A stretch of DNA of 64,000 nucleotides, from contig NZ_CP109130.1 of assembly GCF_035917975.1 (NCBI RefSeq), positions 2,604,001-2,668,000 on the forward strand, in the 5' to 3' direction. The notes beneath the pieces were generated by a model. It searched no databases. It saw only the letters and a program-made list of their open reading frames with translations, and had not been told where the DNA came from. The DNA comes from Streptosporangium sp. NBC_01756 (lineage in GTDB: Bacteria; Actinomycetota; Actinomycetes; Streptosporangiales; Streptosporangiaceae). Position 1 is the stretch's first letter; the number at the start of each line of letters is the position of its first letter. A program made the position numbers and the translations under genes. Below are positions 1 through 8,364 of the stretch, piece by piece.

Positions 1-350
1 GCCCCGTCGGCGATCCGCTCCTCCGACTCCTTGAGCGAGCGGGCCGCGTCGGCGCTTCCCCGGTAGACCGGGATGGCCATCAGCGACTTCACCATGTGCC
101 CGATCACCGGCACCGAGAAGAGTCCCGACTTGGCCAGGATCGTCGGCCAGCGCCCGTTGGCGTAGAGGTAGTGCGACAGCAGGATGGGGTCCAGCCACGA
201 GAGGTGGTTGGTCGCCAGGATGATCCCGCCGGAGCCGGGCAGGCGGTCGGCCCGGCGCCAGTCCTTCTTGACCAGCAACCACGCGATCGGCTTGACGATC
301 GTGACGGCCACGGCGACCCAGAATCGGGAAGGCCAGCCAGGACGTCTCAT
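1..350 (-). CDS. lysophospholipid acyltransferase family protein (partial, C-terminus missing)
   Basis: N-terminal 116 residues of a membrane acyltransferase of the PlsC/AGPAT family, which moves an acyl chain to lysophosphatidate at the inner face of the membrane. The acyltransferase signature NHLSWLD (NHx4D) is visible at about residues 43-49. A hydrophobic stretch precedes it (VAVAVTIVKPIAWLLV), and a second family block (PVYRG) follows. The ATG at 348-350 has GGAGGAG just upstream. The gene runs off the window, so length and C-terminus are unknown. It is divergent from cofC, a pairing also seen in other actinomycetes. Confidence 0.88.
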   Translation of the reverse strand, partial: MRRPGWPSRFWVAVAVTIVKPIAWLLVKKDWRRADRLPGSGGIILATNHLSWLDPILLSHYLYANGRWPTILAKSGLFSVPVIGHMVKSLMAIPVYRGSADAARSLKESEERIADG

Positions 351-428
351 GGGCTCCTCCAATTGAGCGGGATGCGCCACAAGTGTCCCGGTTGGCTCTG
401 TGGGATGTCGAGGCGAGATGCTAAGGCT

Positions 429-1100
429 ATGCCTGCATCGGAGAGCTCTGGCTGGACCCTCGTCGTCCCGGTCAAGACACTGGTCGCCGCCAAGACACGG
501 CTCTCGGAGGCGGCCGGCCCGCACCGGGCGGAGCTGGCCGTGGCGATCGCCTGTGACACGGTCGAAGCCGCGCTGAGCTGTGCGCTCGTCACGCGGGTCG
601 TGGTGGTGACGGGTGATCCGGTGGCGGCCGAGCCGCTCGACGGCGTGGGCGCCCATGTCGTCGGCGATCCGGCGGCGGGGCTGAACGCGGCGCTGCGGCA
701 CGGCGCCCAGGAGGCGGTACGGCTGGCGCCCGGCGCCCCCGTCGGCGCCCTCCAGGCCGATCTGCCCGCTCTCCGCCCGGCGGAGCTGGCGCTCGTGCTC
801 ACCGCCGCCGCGGAGTTCGACCAGGCGTTCCTGCCCGACGCGACCGACGTCGGCACGACCTTCTACGGCGTACGGCCCGGCATCCCGTTCACCCCCGGGT
901 TCGGTGGCCCGTCACGCGACCGCCACCTGCGGCGGGGCGCCAAGGAGATCTTCCTGGACGGGATCGACTCGGTCCGCCGGGACGTCGACACCCCCGATGA
1001 CCTGCGGGCGGCCCTGGCCCTCGGCCTGGGGCCGCGCACGCTGAAGATGGTCGAGACGATCAGAGGAGGGTCCCCCGCCGGAGGACCCCCCGCTCCGTGA
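429..1100 (+). CDS. cofC: 2-phospho-L-lactate (or phosphoenolpyruvate) guanylyltransferase
   Basis: 223-residue nucleotidyltransferase of the CofC/FbiD family, which makes the GDP- or GTP-activated three-carbon precursor of coenzyme F420. The N-terminus WTLVVPVKTLVAAKTRLS carries the family motif (PVK...K(T/S)RL). LQADLPALRP corresponds to the metal-binding D-x-P region, and FGGPSRDRH is a further family block near residue 160. The open frame extends upstream to 96, but homology begins only at ATG 429. Which phospho-acid is used cannot be read from sequence; most actinobacterial enzymes use PEP. Confidence 0.9.
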   Translation: MPASESSGWTLVVPVKTLVAAKTRLSEAAGPHRAELAVAIACDTVEAALSCALVTRVVVVTGDPVAAEPLDGVGAHVVGDPAAGLNAALRHGAQEAVRLAPGAPVGALQADLPALRPAELALVLTAAAEFDQAFLPDATDVGTTFYGVRPGIPFTPGFGGPSRDRHLRRGAKEIFLDGIDSVRRDVDTPDDLRAALALGLGPRTLKMVETIRGGSPAGGPPAP

Positions 1101-1140
1101 CCTCGGCACTCGGTGGCCGGCCCGTCCGCGGCGCCGCCGA

Positions 1141-2598
1141 TCAGTGCCCCTCGATCGCCTCTTCACGCGCCTTCCGCGGCAGCAGGAAGGCGGTGACGAA
1201 GGTCAGCAGCAGCATTCCGGCCACCACCCACAGCACGACCCGCATCGCACCGGCGAGGTCGGGGTTCGGCCCACCGGTCACCAGATCGAAGAAGACCGTG
1301 CCGAGCAGGGCGACGCCGAAGGCACCGCCGAGTTGCTGGACGGCGGTCAGCGTGCCGGAGGCCGAACCGGTCTCGTGCTGCTCGACGCCGGCCAGCACGA
1401 TGTCGAAGAACGGCGCCATCAGCAGGCCCATGCCGATGCCGGCGACCGCGAGGGCGGGGACGAACTGCCAGGCGGTCACCGTCGCCCCCGTCATGGTGAT
1501 CGTCAGCAGGACGCCGAGCGTGCCGAGTGTCATGACGAGAACACCGCCCTGCAGGACCTTGCGGCCGAATCTCGCCACCGTCTGGGCCAGGCCGAAGCCG
1601 GCGACCATGCCCAGCGACCAGGGGATCATCACGAGACCGGCCTTGAGCGTGGAGTAGCCGAGGCCGATCTGGGTGTAGAGGTTGAACACCAACATGAAGC
1701 CGGACATCGCGGAGAAGAAGACCAGACCGGTCAGCAGGCCGCCGGTGAAGGCCCGCTTGCGGAACAGGCTCGGCACGACCAGCGGGTCACCGCCCGTGCG
1801 GCTCTTGCGGGATTCGAACCATCCGAAGCCCGCGAAGACCACGACCGAGGCTCCCATCATGACGAAGGACCAGACCGGCCAGCCGTCCTCTCTGCCCTGC
1901 ACGAGCGGGAAGACCAGGAGCAGCCCGGCCACGGAGGCCAGGATCACCCCGGGGACGTCGAGCCTGAGCGGGTGCGGCGAGCGCGACTCGGGCAGGAAGC
2001 GCAGCCCGGCGATGACGGCGGCCAGGCCGAGCGGCAGGTTGATCAGGAAGATCATTCGCCAGCCGGTGCCGAAGAAGTCGGCGTCGATCAGCCATCCGGC
2101 CAGGATCGGGCCGCCCACCGAGGACAGGCCCATGACGGGGCCGAACATGCCGAACGCCGCGCCCATCTCCTTCGGGGGGAACATCTCCTTGATCATGCCC
2201 AGTCCCTGCGGCAGCATCACCGCGCCGAACAGACCCTGCACGACGCGGGCGCCGACGAGCAGTTCGGGGGACTGGGCGATCGCGCAGAGCAGTGAGCCCA
2301 CGGTGAACCCGACCGCACCGATGAGGAACATCCGCCTGCGGCCGAAGATGTCCCCCAGCCGCCCGCCGGTGATCAGGCCCACGGCCATCGAGAGCGTGTA
2401 GGCGGCGCCGAGCCACTGGATCGTGGCGGCGGTGCCGCCGAGTTCGGCCTGGATGGTGGGCGAGGCGATGTTGGTGACCATCGCGTCGAGCAGGTCCATC
2501 ACCTCGGCGGCCAGGATCACGGCCAGGGCGGCCCAGCGCCATCGGTAGGCAGGCGGTTCCGCCACCGGTCGAGCCGGAACCGTCACGTCTGCGGCCAT
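1141..2598 (-). CDS. MFS drug-efflux transporter, EmrB/QacA (DHA2, 14-TM) type
   Basis: 485-residue integral membrane protein with about 14 hydrophobic helices, typical of proton-driven drug exporters. Family motifs are visible: LDAMVTNIASPTIQAELG (motif D1, helix 1), GGRLGDIFGRRRMFLIG (motif A, loop 2-3) and PLGLAAVIAGLRFLPES near helix 6. The ATG at 2596-2598 has AAGGAGT upstream; the frame stays open much further but is not family-like there. It is divergent from the TetR gene at 2869, and the AT-rich space between is full of repeats, so the regulator very probably controls this exporter. Substrate unknown. Confidence 0.9.
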   Translation of the reverse strand: MAADVTVPARPVAEPPAYRWRWAALAVILAAEVMDLLDAMVTNIASPTIQAELGGTAATIQWLGAAYTLSMAVGLITGGRLGDIFGRRRMFLIGAVGFTVGSLLCAIAQSPELLVGARVVQGLFGAVMLPQGLGMIKEMFPPKEMGAAFGMFGPVMGLSSVGGPILAGWLIDADFFGTGWRMIFLINLPLGLAAVIAGLRFLPESRSPHPLRLDVPGVILASVAGLLLVFPLVQGREDGWPVWSFVMMGASVVVFAGFGWFESRKSRTGGDPLVVPSLFRKRAFTGGLLTGLVFFSAMSGFMLVFNLYTQIGLGYSTLKAGLVMIPWSLGMVAGFGLAQTVARFGRKVLQGGVLVMTLGTLGVLLTITMTGATVTAWQFVPALAVAGIGMGLLMAPFFDIVLAGVEQHETGSASGTLTAVQQLGGAFGVALLGTVFFDLVTGGPNPDLAGAMRVVLWVVAGMLLLTFVTAFLLPRKAREEAIEGH

Positions 2599-2721
2599 GG
2601 GGGGACTCCTTGTCTGTCTGTCGAATGTCGTCGTGTCAGTGGGAAGGGCATGTGTCCCGAGATGCCACGCGAGGCGTTCGCCGGGAGACGCCCGGCATGG
2701 GAGAACGCCGTTCACCATACA

Positions 2722-2830
2722 TGAACGCTGATACTTTGATGAACAGTGTTCTTCGATACGTTCAGCGTTCTCAAGATATGTCGCAACGAGCCCGCAGACA
2801 AGATATGTCGCGAAAATGAGCAGCGTTCTC
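2722..2830. promoter_or_regulatory. repeat-rich operator/promoter region between MFS and TetR genes
   Basis: An AT-rich patch with several nested repeats. TGAACGCTGA at 2722-2731 is mirrored by TCAGCGTTC at 2762-2770. GAACAGTGTTC is a near-palindrome at 2740-2750. CAAGATATGTCGC occurs twice as a direct repeat (2772-2784 and 2799-2811). CAGCGTTCTC occurs at 2763-2772 and 2821-2830. Such symmetry between a TetR regulator and its exporter is what an operator cluster looks like. The exact bound site cannot be chosen from sequence alone. Confidence 0.6.
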
Positions 2831-2868
2831 TTCGCCGATCGGTGTTCAGCCGAAGTTACACTGGCGAC

Positions 2869-3633
2869 ATGAGTGACGAGCTGCCCGCGCTGCCCTGGGA
2901 GCGGACACGCCGGAGGACTCCCCCCGCGCGGATCCCGCTCACCCGTGACCGGATCGTCGACGCCGCCTACGTGGTGCTCGACCGCGAGGGATACGAGAAG
3001 CTGAGCATGCGCCAGGTCGCCGCCGAGCTCGGCGTGGCGGTCTCGGCTCTCTACGCCCACGTGCGTAGCAAGGACGAGCTGTTCGATCTGATGTACATCC
3101 GGACGTTCCGCGGATGGACCCTGCCCGACCCCGACCCCGCGCACTGGCCCGAGCAGATCATGGAGTTCGCCAAGGGCAGCCGGGCCCGGCTGCGGGAGCA
3201 CCGCGACCTGGCCAGGATCTCCATGGGCTCCGTGCCGTTCGATCCCGAGGTGCTGCCGCAGCTGGACCGGCTCCTCGGCATCTTCCGGGCGGCGGGGCTC
3301 CCCGACCGGGTGGCGGGCGCCGCGGGAGACGTGATCTCCACTTTCATCGACGGCTTCGCCTACGAGGAGAGCATGTGGGACGACCGCCGCCGCGAGTCCG
3401 AGGAGGTCACCTGGAAGGAGCTCCAGTCCAGCCTGAAGCAGTATTTCAAGGATCTGCCAGCCGACCGCTTCCCCAACCTGGTGGCGCTCTCGGACTTCCT
3501 GCTCGACAAGTCCAACGACGACCGGTTCACCCTGGGCATGGAGATCATCATCCGCGGGCTGGCGTCCTTCGCCGCGGAGACCGGGGCCTCGAAGTCTTCC
3601 GACGCACCGGAATCAGGCGAGGGGCAGGGCTGA
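2869..3633 (+). CDS. TetR/AcrR family transcriptional regulator
   Basis: 254-residue repressor. The N-terminal helix-turn-helix spans about residues 26-70 (LTRDRIVDAAYVVLDREGYE, then SMRQVAAELGVAVSALYAHV, KDEL). The longer ligand-binding C-terminus resembles the TetR class with a TetR_C_1-type domain. ATG 2869 follows a -10-like TACACT (2857-2862) by 6 nt, suggesting a leaderless transcript. It is divergent from the MFS exporter and probably controls it and itself. Its last 21 bp overlap the end of the convergent ABC permease gene. Confidence 0.88.
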   Translation: MSDELPALPWERTRRRTPPARIPLTRDRIVDAAYVVLDREGYEKLSMRQVAAELGVAVSALYAHVRSKDELFDLMYIRTFRGWTLPDPDPAHWPEQIMEFAKGSRARLREHRDLARISMGSVPFDPEVLPQLDRLLGIFRAAGLPDRVAGAAGDVISTFIDGFAYEESMWDDRRRESEEVTWKELQSSLKQYFKDLPADRFPNLVALSDFLLDKSNDDRFTLGMEIIIRGLASFAAETGASKSSDAPESGEGQG

Positions 3634-5553
3634 GACCGAGCCCTCCTTCGGCTCCTCGGCCCGCGCCGCCTCCGTACGGACCTTCAGCTCCGTCCTCGCC
3701 TTCTCCTTCGCCTTCCGGCTCTCGGCGAGGTACACCGCCAGCATGCCGCCGAAGCCCGCCAGACCGATCAGGATCATGCCCGCGATCACCGGCCACTGCC
3801 ACGGATCCGGCATGTACAGCGCGAGGAACCACAGCCGGTCCGTCGAGCCGCTGAGCTTGATGCCGAGCGGCACCAGGCCCTGCGGGAACAGCCCGAGGAT
3901 GCCGATGGCCATGCCGCCCCACATGAGGAACTGGTTCTTGGCCCCCATCGTCTCGAACGCCGACGGCGCCTTCGCCGTCCCCGGATCGCCGACGACGGCT
4001 CGTTGCCTGCCCGACCGCATCAGCTGCAGCAGGTCGGGACCCTTCTCGCGCAGCCGCCGCGCGGCCAGGGCACCGAACCACACATAGCAGACGACGCCGA
4101 CCAGGAGGCCGGTCGGCACGCTCGCCCACAGGAGCAGGGGCCGGTCGAGCAGCTGCCCCGCGAGGGCCACGCCGAGCGCGGGGAGGACGGCGGCCAGGGT
4201 GGGGAAGAACATCAGGAACGACTGGCCGGTGACGTCTCCGTGGTCCAGCGGCGAGTTCTTGCTCTTGTGCGGGTCCGGCCCCGGCACGAGACTCACGACG
4301 GAGATCCAGACCAGCAGGCCGGCACCGCCGCCGAGCGCGGCGAGATCGGCCGCCAGCGCCCACGGCACCAGGGAGAGGTCCCCGTGCAGGACCGAACCCG
4401 CGGCCGTCATCACGAGTGTCATGGGGCCGAACACCGTCAGCCAGGCGAGCTGCCGGGCCCGTACGTCGGCCTTCTCCTTGCCGGGCAGCATCAGCGTCAT
4501 CCACAACGCGGTGCCGTCCTGCCCGTAGAGGTTCGCGCACGTCGCGGCACCCATCAGCGCGGTGGCCGCGCCGACGAACGGGAAGAACCCGGTGAAGTCG
4601 AGCATCAGCGGGAACAGCGCGGTGATGACCGCGTACGCGGCGGGCATCGCGATGTTCTGGGTGCGCAGCGGATCGCGCCACCACGTGCGCATCTCCTTGA
4701 GGTAGAGCGCGCCCAGATCACTGCGCGCGGCCCAGCCCCTCGGCGCCGCCCGCTCCGCCGAGGACCCGCGCACCACCGCGCGAGCGAGCCGCTGCGGTCC
4801 GAGCAGCCTCGTCCACACCAGGAACAGCACCATGACGAGGACGGCGAGCGCCGCCAGCGGTCCGACAGTCCACCACCAGTCGCCGCGGCCTGCGGCCTCC
4901 ACGGAGAGCAGGCCCCAGCTGAAGGGCAGCGACCGCAGGACCGTGGAGAGCCGGGGCGGGAACCCCTGCTCGAGCAGGACGTAGATCCCGATGAAGATGA
5001 TCCAGGAGAACGAGGCCAGCGCGATCATCGCCGCGGTCACCGTCGCGGTGACGACGCCCCCGAGGCGGGACCTGGCCAGCGCGCCGAACAGCAGCGAGAC
5101 CACCCGCGACAGCAGCACCACCAGCAGGAGCAGCAGGATCACCGCCGGGACCGAGACCACCACGGCCCTCAGGTTCAGCCGGGCGGCGAAGACGATCAGC
5201 GAGGTGAACGCGAGGAGCGTGACCGCCGTGGTGACGGCCACCATGGCGGAGGCGAGCAGGCCCAGGGCCAGGGTGCCGCGCGGTATCGGCTGGCGGTGGA
5301 AGTGCTGACCGTTGAGCGGAGGCTCGCCGGCGAACGTCGGGCCGACCATCCAGCCCAGGGCCCACAGCGCGAAGGTCACCGCGAGCAGGTCCATCAGCAT
5401 CCGCGGATGTGAGAAGTCGAAGAATGCCAGGACGACGGTGGCGATCGCCAGACAGAGACCGACGGTCCCGCCCACGGCGACCCACGCCGTCTTGCCGCCG
5501 GTCGCGGTGTTCCGCAGCACGGCGAGCTTCATCCGGATCAGGACACCAACCAC
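3613..5553 (-). CDS. ABC exporter permease, multi-helix (putative)
   Basis: 646-residue integral membrane protein with about 12-14 hydrophobic segments in two groups, one at residues 25-250 and one from about 310 to the end. It is probably the membrane half of an ABC-2-like exporter. The start MVGVLIRMKLAVLRN is typical of these permeases. It overlaps the end of the upstream ATPase gene by 16 bp, so the two are translated together. The C-terminus is charged (KAKEKARTELKVRTEAARAE). Substrate unknown. The 3' end overlaps the TetR gene by 21 bp on the other strand. Confidence 0.8.
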   Translation of the reverse strand: MVGVLIRMKLAVLRNTATGGKTAWVAVGGTVGLCLAIATVVLAFFDFSHPRMLMDLLAVTFALWALGWMVGPTFAGEPPLNGQHFHRQPIPRGTLALGLLASAMVAVTTAVTLLAFTSLIVFAARLNLRAVVVSVPAVILLLLLVVLLSRVVSLLFGALARSRLGGVVTATVTAAMIALASFSWIIFIGIYVLLEQGFPPRLSTVLRSLPFSWGLLSVEAAGRGDWWWTVGPLAALAVLVMVLFLVWTRLLGPQRLARAVVRGSSAERAAPRGWAARSDLGALYLKEMRTWWRDPLRTQNIAMPAAYAVITALFPLMLDFTGFFPFVGAATALMGAATCANLYGQDGTALWMTLMLPGKEKADVRARQLAWLTVFGPMTLVMTAAGSVLHGDLSLVPWALAADLAALGGGAGLLVWISVVSLVPGPDPHKSKNSPLDHGDVTGQSFLMFFPTLAAVLPALGVALAGQLLDRPLLLWASVPTGLLVGVVCYVWFGALAARRLREKGPDLLQLMRSGRQRAVVGDPGTAKAPSAFETMGAKNQFLMWGGMAIGILGLFPQGLVPLGIKLSGSTDRLWFLALYMPDPWQWPVIAGMILIGLAGFGGMLAVYLAESRKAKEKARTELKVRTEAARAEEPKEGSVSALPLA

Positions 5554-6404
5554 GACAGTCCCTCCCCGCCGCCGATCTCGACGCCGACCAGGTCGACGAA
5601 GGTCTCCTCAAGCGAGCGGTCGCCGCGCACCTCGTCGAGCGGCCCCGCGGCCACGACCCGGCCCTTGGCCATCACCCCGACCGTGTCGCACAGCTGCTCG
5701 ACCAGCGCCATGACGTGGCTGGAGATCAGCACCGAACCGCCGCCCGCGACGAACCGCTTGAGGATCTGCTTGATCGTGGCCGCGGAGACCGGGTCGACGG
5801 CCTCGAAGGGCTCGTCGAGCACCAGCAGCTTCGGTCCGTGCAGCAGCGCGGTGGCCAGGCCGATCTTCTTGCGCATGCCCGTGGAGTAATCGACGACCAG
5901 GGTGCGCTCCGCCGGGCCGGCGAGCTCCATGACGGCGAGCAGCTCGCCGCTGCGCTGCGCGGCCTCGGCGGCGTCCAGACCGTGCAGCTGCCCCAGGTAG
6001 GTGAGCAGTTCCCGTCCGGTGAGCCGCTCAGGCATCGCCAGTCCGTCGGGCAGCACCCCCATGAGCCTGCGGGCCCGCAACGGCTCCTTCCACACGTCGA
6101 CGCCGTAGACCGAGGCGCGGCCCTCGTCCGGCCGCTGCAGCCCGACCGCCATGGACAGCATGGTGGTCTTCCCCGCACCGTTCGGCCCGACCAGCCCGTA
6201 GAAGGACCCCGGAGCGACCGTGAGGTCGGCGTGGTCCACCGCCGTGTGCTCGCCGAACTTCTTGTGCAGACCCACCAGGCGGAACGCCGCCACCTCATCC
6301 TCGCCGGACGCGGCGGTGGCCGCCTGCTGCTCCGTGGTCCGCGAGATTCCTGAGTGCACGCCGATTCCCTCGGTACCGGGCCCCGTGCGAGGAGGAGATG
6401 TCAT
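5538..6404 (-). CDS. ABC transporter ATP-binding protein
   Basis: 288-residue ATPase. Walker A is GPNGAGKTTM, the signature region is DYSTGMRKKIGLA, Walker B is LLVLDEPFEAVDP, and the switch histidine lies in LISSHVM. The residue after Walker B is E, as expected for an active ATPase, and the ABC signature reads STGMRKK, as in drug/CcmA-type exporters. ATG 6402-6404 was chosen because GAGGA lies just upstream; another ATG lies 8 codons earlier. It partners the permease that overlaps its 3' end. A low-complexity N-terminal extension of about 35 residues precedes the ATPase fold. Confidence 0.88.
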   Translation of the reverse strand: MTSPPRTGPGTEGIGVHSGISRTTEQQAATAASGEDEVAAFRLVGLHKKFGEHTAVDHADLTVAPGSFYGLVGPNGAGKTTMLSMAVGLQRPDEGRASVYGVDVWKEPLRARRLMGVLPDGLAMPERLTGRELLTYLGQLHGLDAAEAAQRSGELLAVMELAGPAERTLVVDYSTGMRKKIGLATALLHGPKLLVLDEPFEAVDPVSAATIKQILKRFVAGGGSVLISSHVMALVEQLCDTVGVMAKGRVVAAGPLDEVRGDRSLEETFVDLVGVEIGGGEGLSWLVS

Positions 6405-6623
6405 GGTCCTCGACGCTAGGGTTCGCACCCGGCACGAGGAATGGGCGTATCCCCCGAGTGGGGGTGTACCTAGCTACACGGCCACTCGGCCCTCCTGGCT
6501 CTACGGATCGTCACGAGGGCCCGGTCGCACCGCACACCGGCGTCTCCGCTCCGCCGTACGCGGACGGTGATCACGTCGGTCCTCCGCAGGGCGGACCTTT
6601 TCCGCAGGGGCTACGCTGGTCGG

Positions 6624-6833
6624 GTGCAGGCGACGGTGCGGACCTTTGACGCGGCGACCCGGTCGGGGTCGGTGTTTCTGGACGACGGGAGCGAGATCCC
6701 GTTCGACGCGGCGGCGTTCGACGCCGGACCGCTGCGGCTGCTCCGCTCAGGTCAGCGGGTGAACATCATCGTGGCAGGCGAGCGGCTCACCTACATCACG
6801 CTCTCGACCTTCCCGCTTCCGGAACAGGCCTGA
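6624..6833 (+). CDS. small cold-shock/OB-fold-like protein
   Basis: 69-residue protein beginning at a GTG (VQATVRTFDAATRSGSVFLD). The pattern of short beta strands, with TVRTFDAATRSGSVFLDDG near the N-terminus and GQRVNIIVAGERLTYITL near the C-terminus, resembles the OB fold of cold-shock proteins, but the RNP motifs are weak. Homologues of this size are common in actinomycetes without assigned function. TACGCT at 6612-6617 lies 6 nt before the GTG, so the transcript may be leaderless. An in-frame ATG upstream at 6567 is less likely. Function is inference. Confidence 0.65.
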   Translation: MQATVRTFDAATRSGSVFLDDGSEIPFDAAAFDAGPLRLLRSGQRVNIIVAGERLTYITLSTFPLPEQA

Positions 6834-7053
6834 CTCTCTTCCCACGCCCGACGCCGGTCCGCGGCTTCCGGCTCTCGGAACAGGCCTGATTCTCTTCCCG
6901 CACCCGGAGAGCGGGCCCGAGGCCTTCCGCGGCCGCGGGGCGGGTCCACCGGCGCCCCCTGACGGGCCGGACCCCGGCAGCCGGTGGGACAGGCCTGCCC
7001 GCACTCCCGTGCCAAGCCGGACGCCCGCTCACCCGCGAAGAGCCGGACGCCCG
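6820..7053. repeat. short imperfect direct repeats downstream of the OB-fold gene
   Basis: CGGAACAGGCCTGA followed by TCTCTTCCC occurs at 6820-6843, overlapping the stop codon, and again at 6876-6899. A weaker GGACAGGCCTG lies near 6985. AGCCGGACGCCCG is also repeated near 7015 and 7041. No gene is supported between 6834 and 7091. The repeats may be duplicated read-through or terminator material for the convergent hup gene. Confidence 0.5.
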
Positions 7054-7091
7054 GACTCCCCGATGGGAATCCGGGCCGCCCATGTGAGGCC

Positions 7092-7391
7092 CTACTTTTT
7101 CTTCGAGGCCTTCTTTCCCTCCACGTTGACGAGCTCCTTGAAGTCGGAACCGGGCCGGAACTTCGGGCCCCAGCTCTCGGCGACCTTGATCTCGGCACCC
7201 GTCGAAGGGTTCCGTGCCGTGCGAGCCGGCTTGTGCACCATCTCGAAAGCACCGAAGCCGGTGATGGAGACCTTGTCCCCGCTGGCGACAGCCTTCTGGA
7301 TGGCGTCGAGCACCGCGTTCACGGCCTCGGTGGCTGTCTTCTTGTCGCCTACCCGATCAGCGATCGCGTCGACGAGCTCTTTCTTGTTCAT
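7092..7391 (-). CDS. hup: HU-family DNA-binding protein
   Basis: 99-residue nucleoid protein of normal HU length: MNKKELVDAIADRVGDKK, then the dimerising core, GFGAFEMVHKPARTARNPST (the GFG..R.R.GRNP-type DNA-binding arm, here with TARNPSTG), ending in a short lysine tail (GKKASKKK). ATG 7389-7391 is preceded by GGGAGC; the frame is open for 30 more codons without similarity. HU near leuCD is the usual place for the Streptomyces hup1-type gene. The 141 bp to the next gene probably hold its promoter. Confidence 0.94.
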   Translation of the reverse strand: MNKKELVDAIADRVGDKKTATEAVNAVLDAIQKAVASGDKVSITGFGAFEMVHKPARTARNPSTGAEIKVAESWGPKFRPGSDFKELVNVEGKKASKKK

Positions 7392-7532
7392 AAAGGTTGC
7401 TCCCCCTGTTACCGATGTCTGGGAGTGGGTCATGAGGCAGAAAACCCGTCTCACCCGATTTGTCACGGCACGGGGTCTCAACAGAGCGAGAAACCCCTTG
7501 CCGCTTGAAATTAGGGGACGGAGCCGTGCGAC

Positions 7533-7787
7533 TCAATCACCTTCCGCAATGTTTCCAGCACTCGGCGTATCTGAAACCAGAGCATCAAGGTCGAGAAGGA
7601 ATAAATCAAGACGCCCCGCTGCATGACTGAGGTCACGCTTGGCGACATCACAGATCGAAAGCAGGCGCTTGGTCAGACGTTCCCTCTGCGCAAGAGGCGC
7701 GCGCAGTGAACGGACGCGGCGATGCGCCTCGCGCAGTCGCCACGCCAGCTCATTCTCTGAACGCGTCAGACGGTCGTCGGCAGCCAT
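7533..7787 (-). CDS. hypothetical small helical protein
   Basis: 84 residues, rich in Arg, Leu and Ala with heptad-like spacing ([39 protein letters not shown]), suggesting one or two long helices. It overlaps the last 22 bp of leuD and so is probably read from the leuCD transcript. No recognised domain. It could be a conserved lineage gene between leuD and hup or a spurious frame. The codon pattern is less biased than in leuD. Confidence 0.5.
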   Translation of the reverse strand: MAADDRLTRSENELAWRLREAHRRVRSLRAPLAQRERLTKRLLSICDVAKRDLSHAAGRLDLFLLDLDALVSDTPSAGNIAEGD

Positions 7788-8353
7788 GACTGCCGTCCAT
7801 TCTCGTATGTTTCGACGGCATCGGCGTTGCGGAGGGTCAGCCCGATGTCGTCCAATCCCTCCAGCAGCCGCCAGCGGGTGTAGTCGTCGATCTCGAACGC
7901 GGCGATCTCGCCCGCCCAGCGAACCTGGCGCTCCCCCAGGTCAACGGTGATTTCCAGCGCGGGATCCGCGTCCACGGCCGCCTGGATCGCCTCCACCGTG
8001 GCGGCCGGAAGCACCACGGGCAGCAGTCCCATCTTGGTGGAATTATTACGGAAGATGTCGCCGAAACGGGCCGCGATCACGACGCGGAAGCCGTACTGCT
8101 GCAGCGCCCAGACCGCGTGCTCGCGTGAGGAACCGGTGCCGAAGTCGGGTCCGGAGACGAGGATCGAGGCGCCCTCGCGGACGGGGTCGTTCAGGACGAA
8201 GGCCGGGTCCTCGCGCCAGGCCGAGAACAGCCCCTTCTCGAATCCGGTCCGGCTGACCTGCTTGAGCCAGACCGCCGGGATGATCTGGTCGGTGTCCACG
8301 TTGCTGCGGCGCAGCGGCACGGCCCGGCCGGTGTGGGTGGTGAAAGCTTCCAT
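7766..8353 (-). CDS. leuD: 3-isopropylmalate dehydratase small subunit
   Basis: 195 residues, normal length. It is the swivelling domain of isopropylmalate isomerase (leucine pathway; 2-isopropylmalate to 3-isopropylmalate). Family blocks: [17 protein letters not shown], then [20 protein letters not shown] (substrate-binding GSSREHA) and [17 protein letters not shown]. It begins 11 nt after leuC stops; AGGAGA (8358-8363) overlaps the leuC stop codon and serves leuD, so the two subunits are coupled. Confidence 0.96.
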   Translation of the reverse strand: MEAFTTHTGRAVPLRRSNVDTDQIIPAVWLKQVSRTGFEKGLFSAWREDPAFVLNDPVREGASILVSGPDFGTGSSREHAVWALQQYGFRVVIAARFGDIFRNNSTKMGLLPVVLPAATVEAIQAAVDADPALEITVDLGERQVRWAGEIAAFEIDDYTRWRLLEGLDDIGLTLRNADAVETYENGRQSWLPTTV

Positions 8354-8364
8354 GATCGGTTCTC

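Noticed and set aside
7533..7787. Considered an antisense or spurious frame
   Set aside because: Kept at low confidence: it is in the direction of leuCD, overlaps leuD slightly and has a consistent helical pattern.
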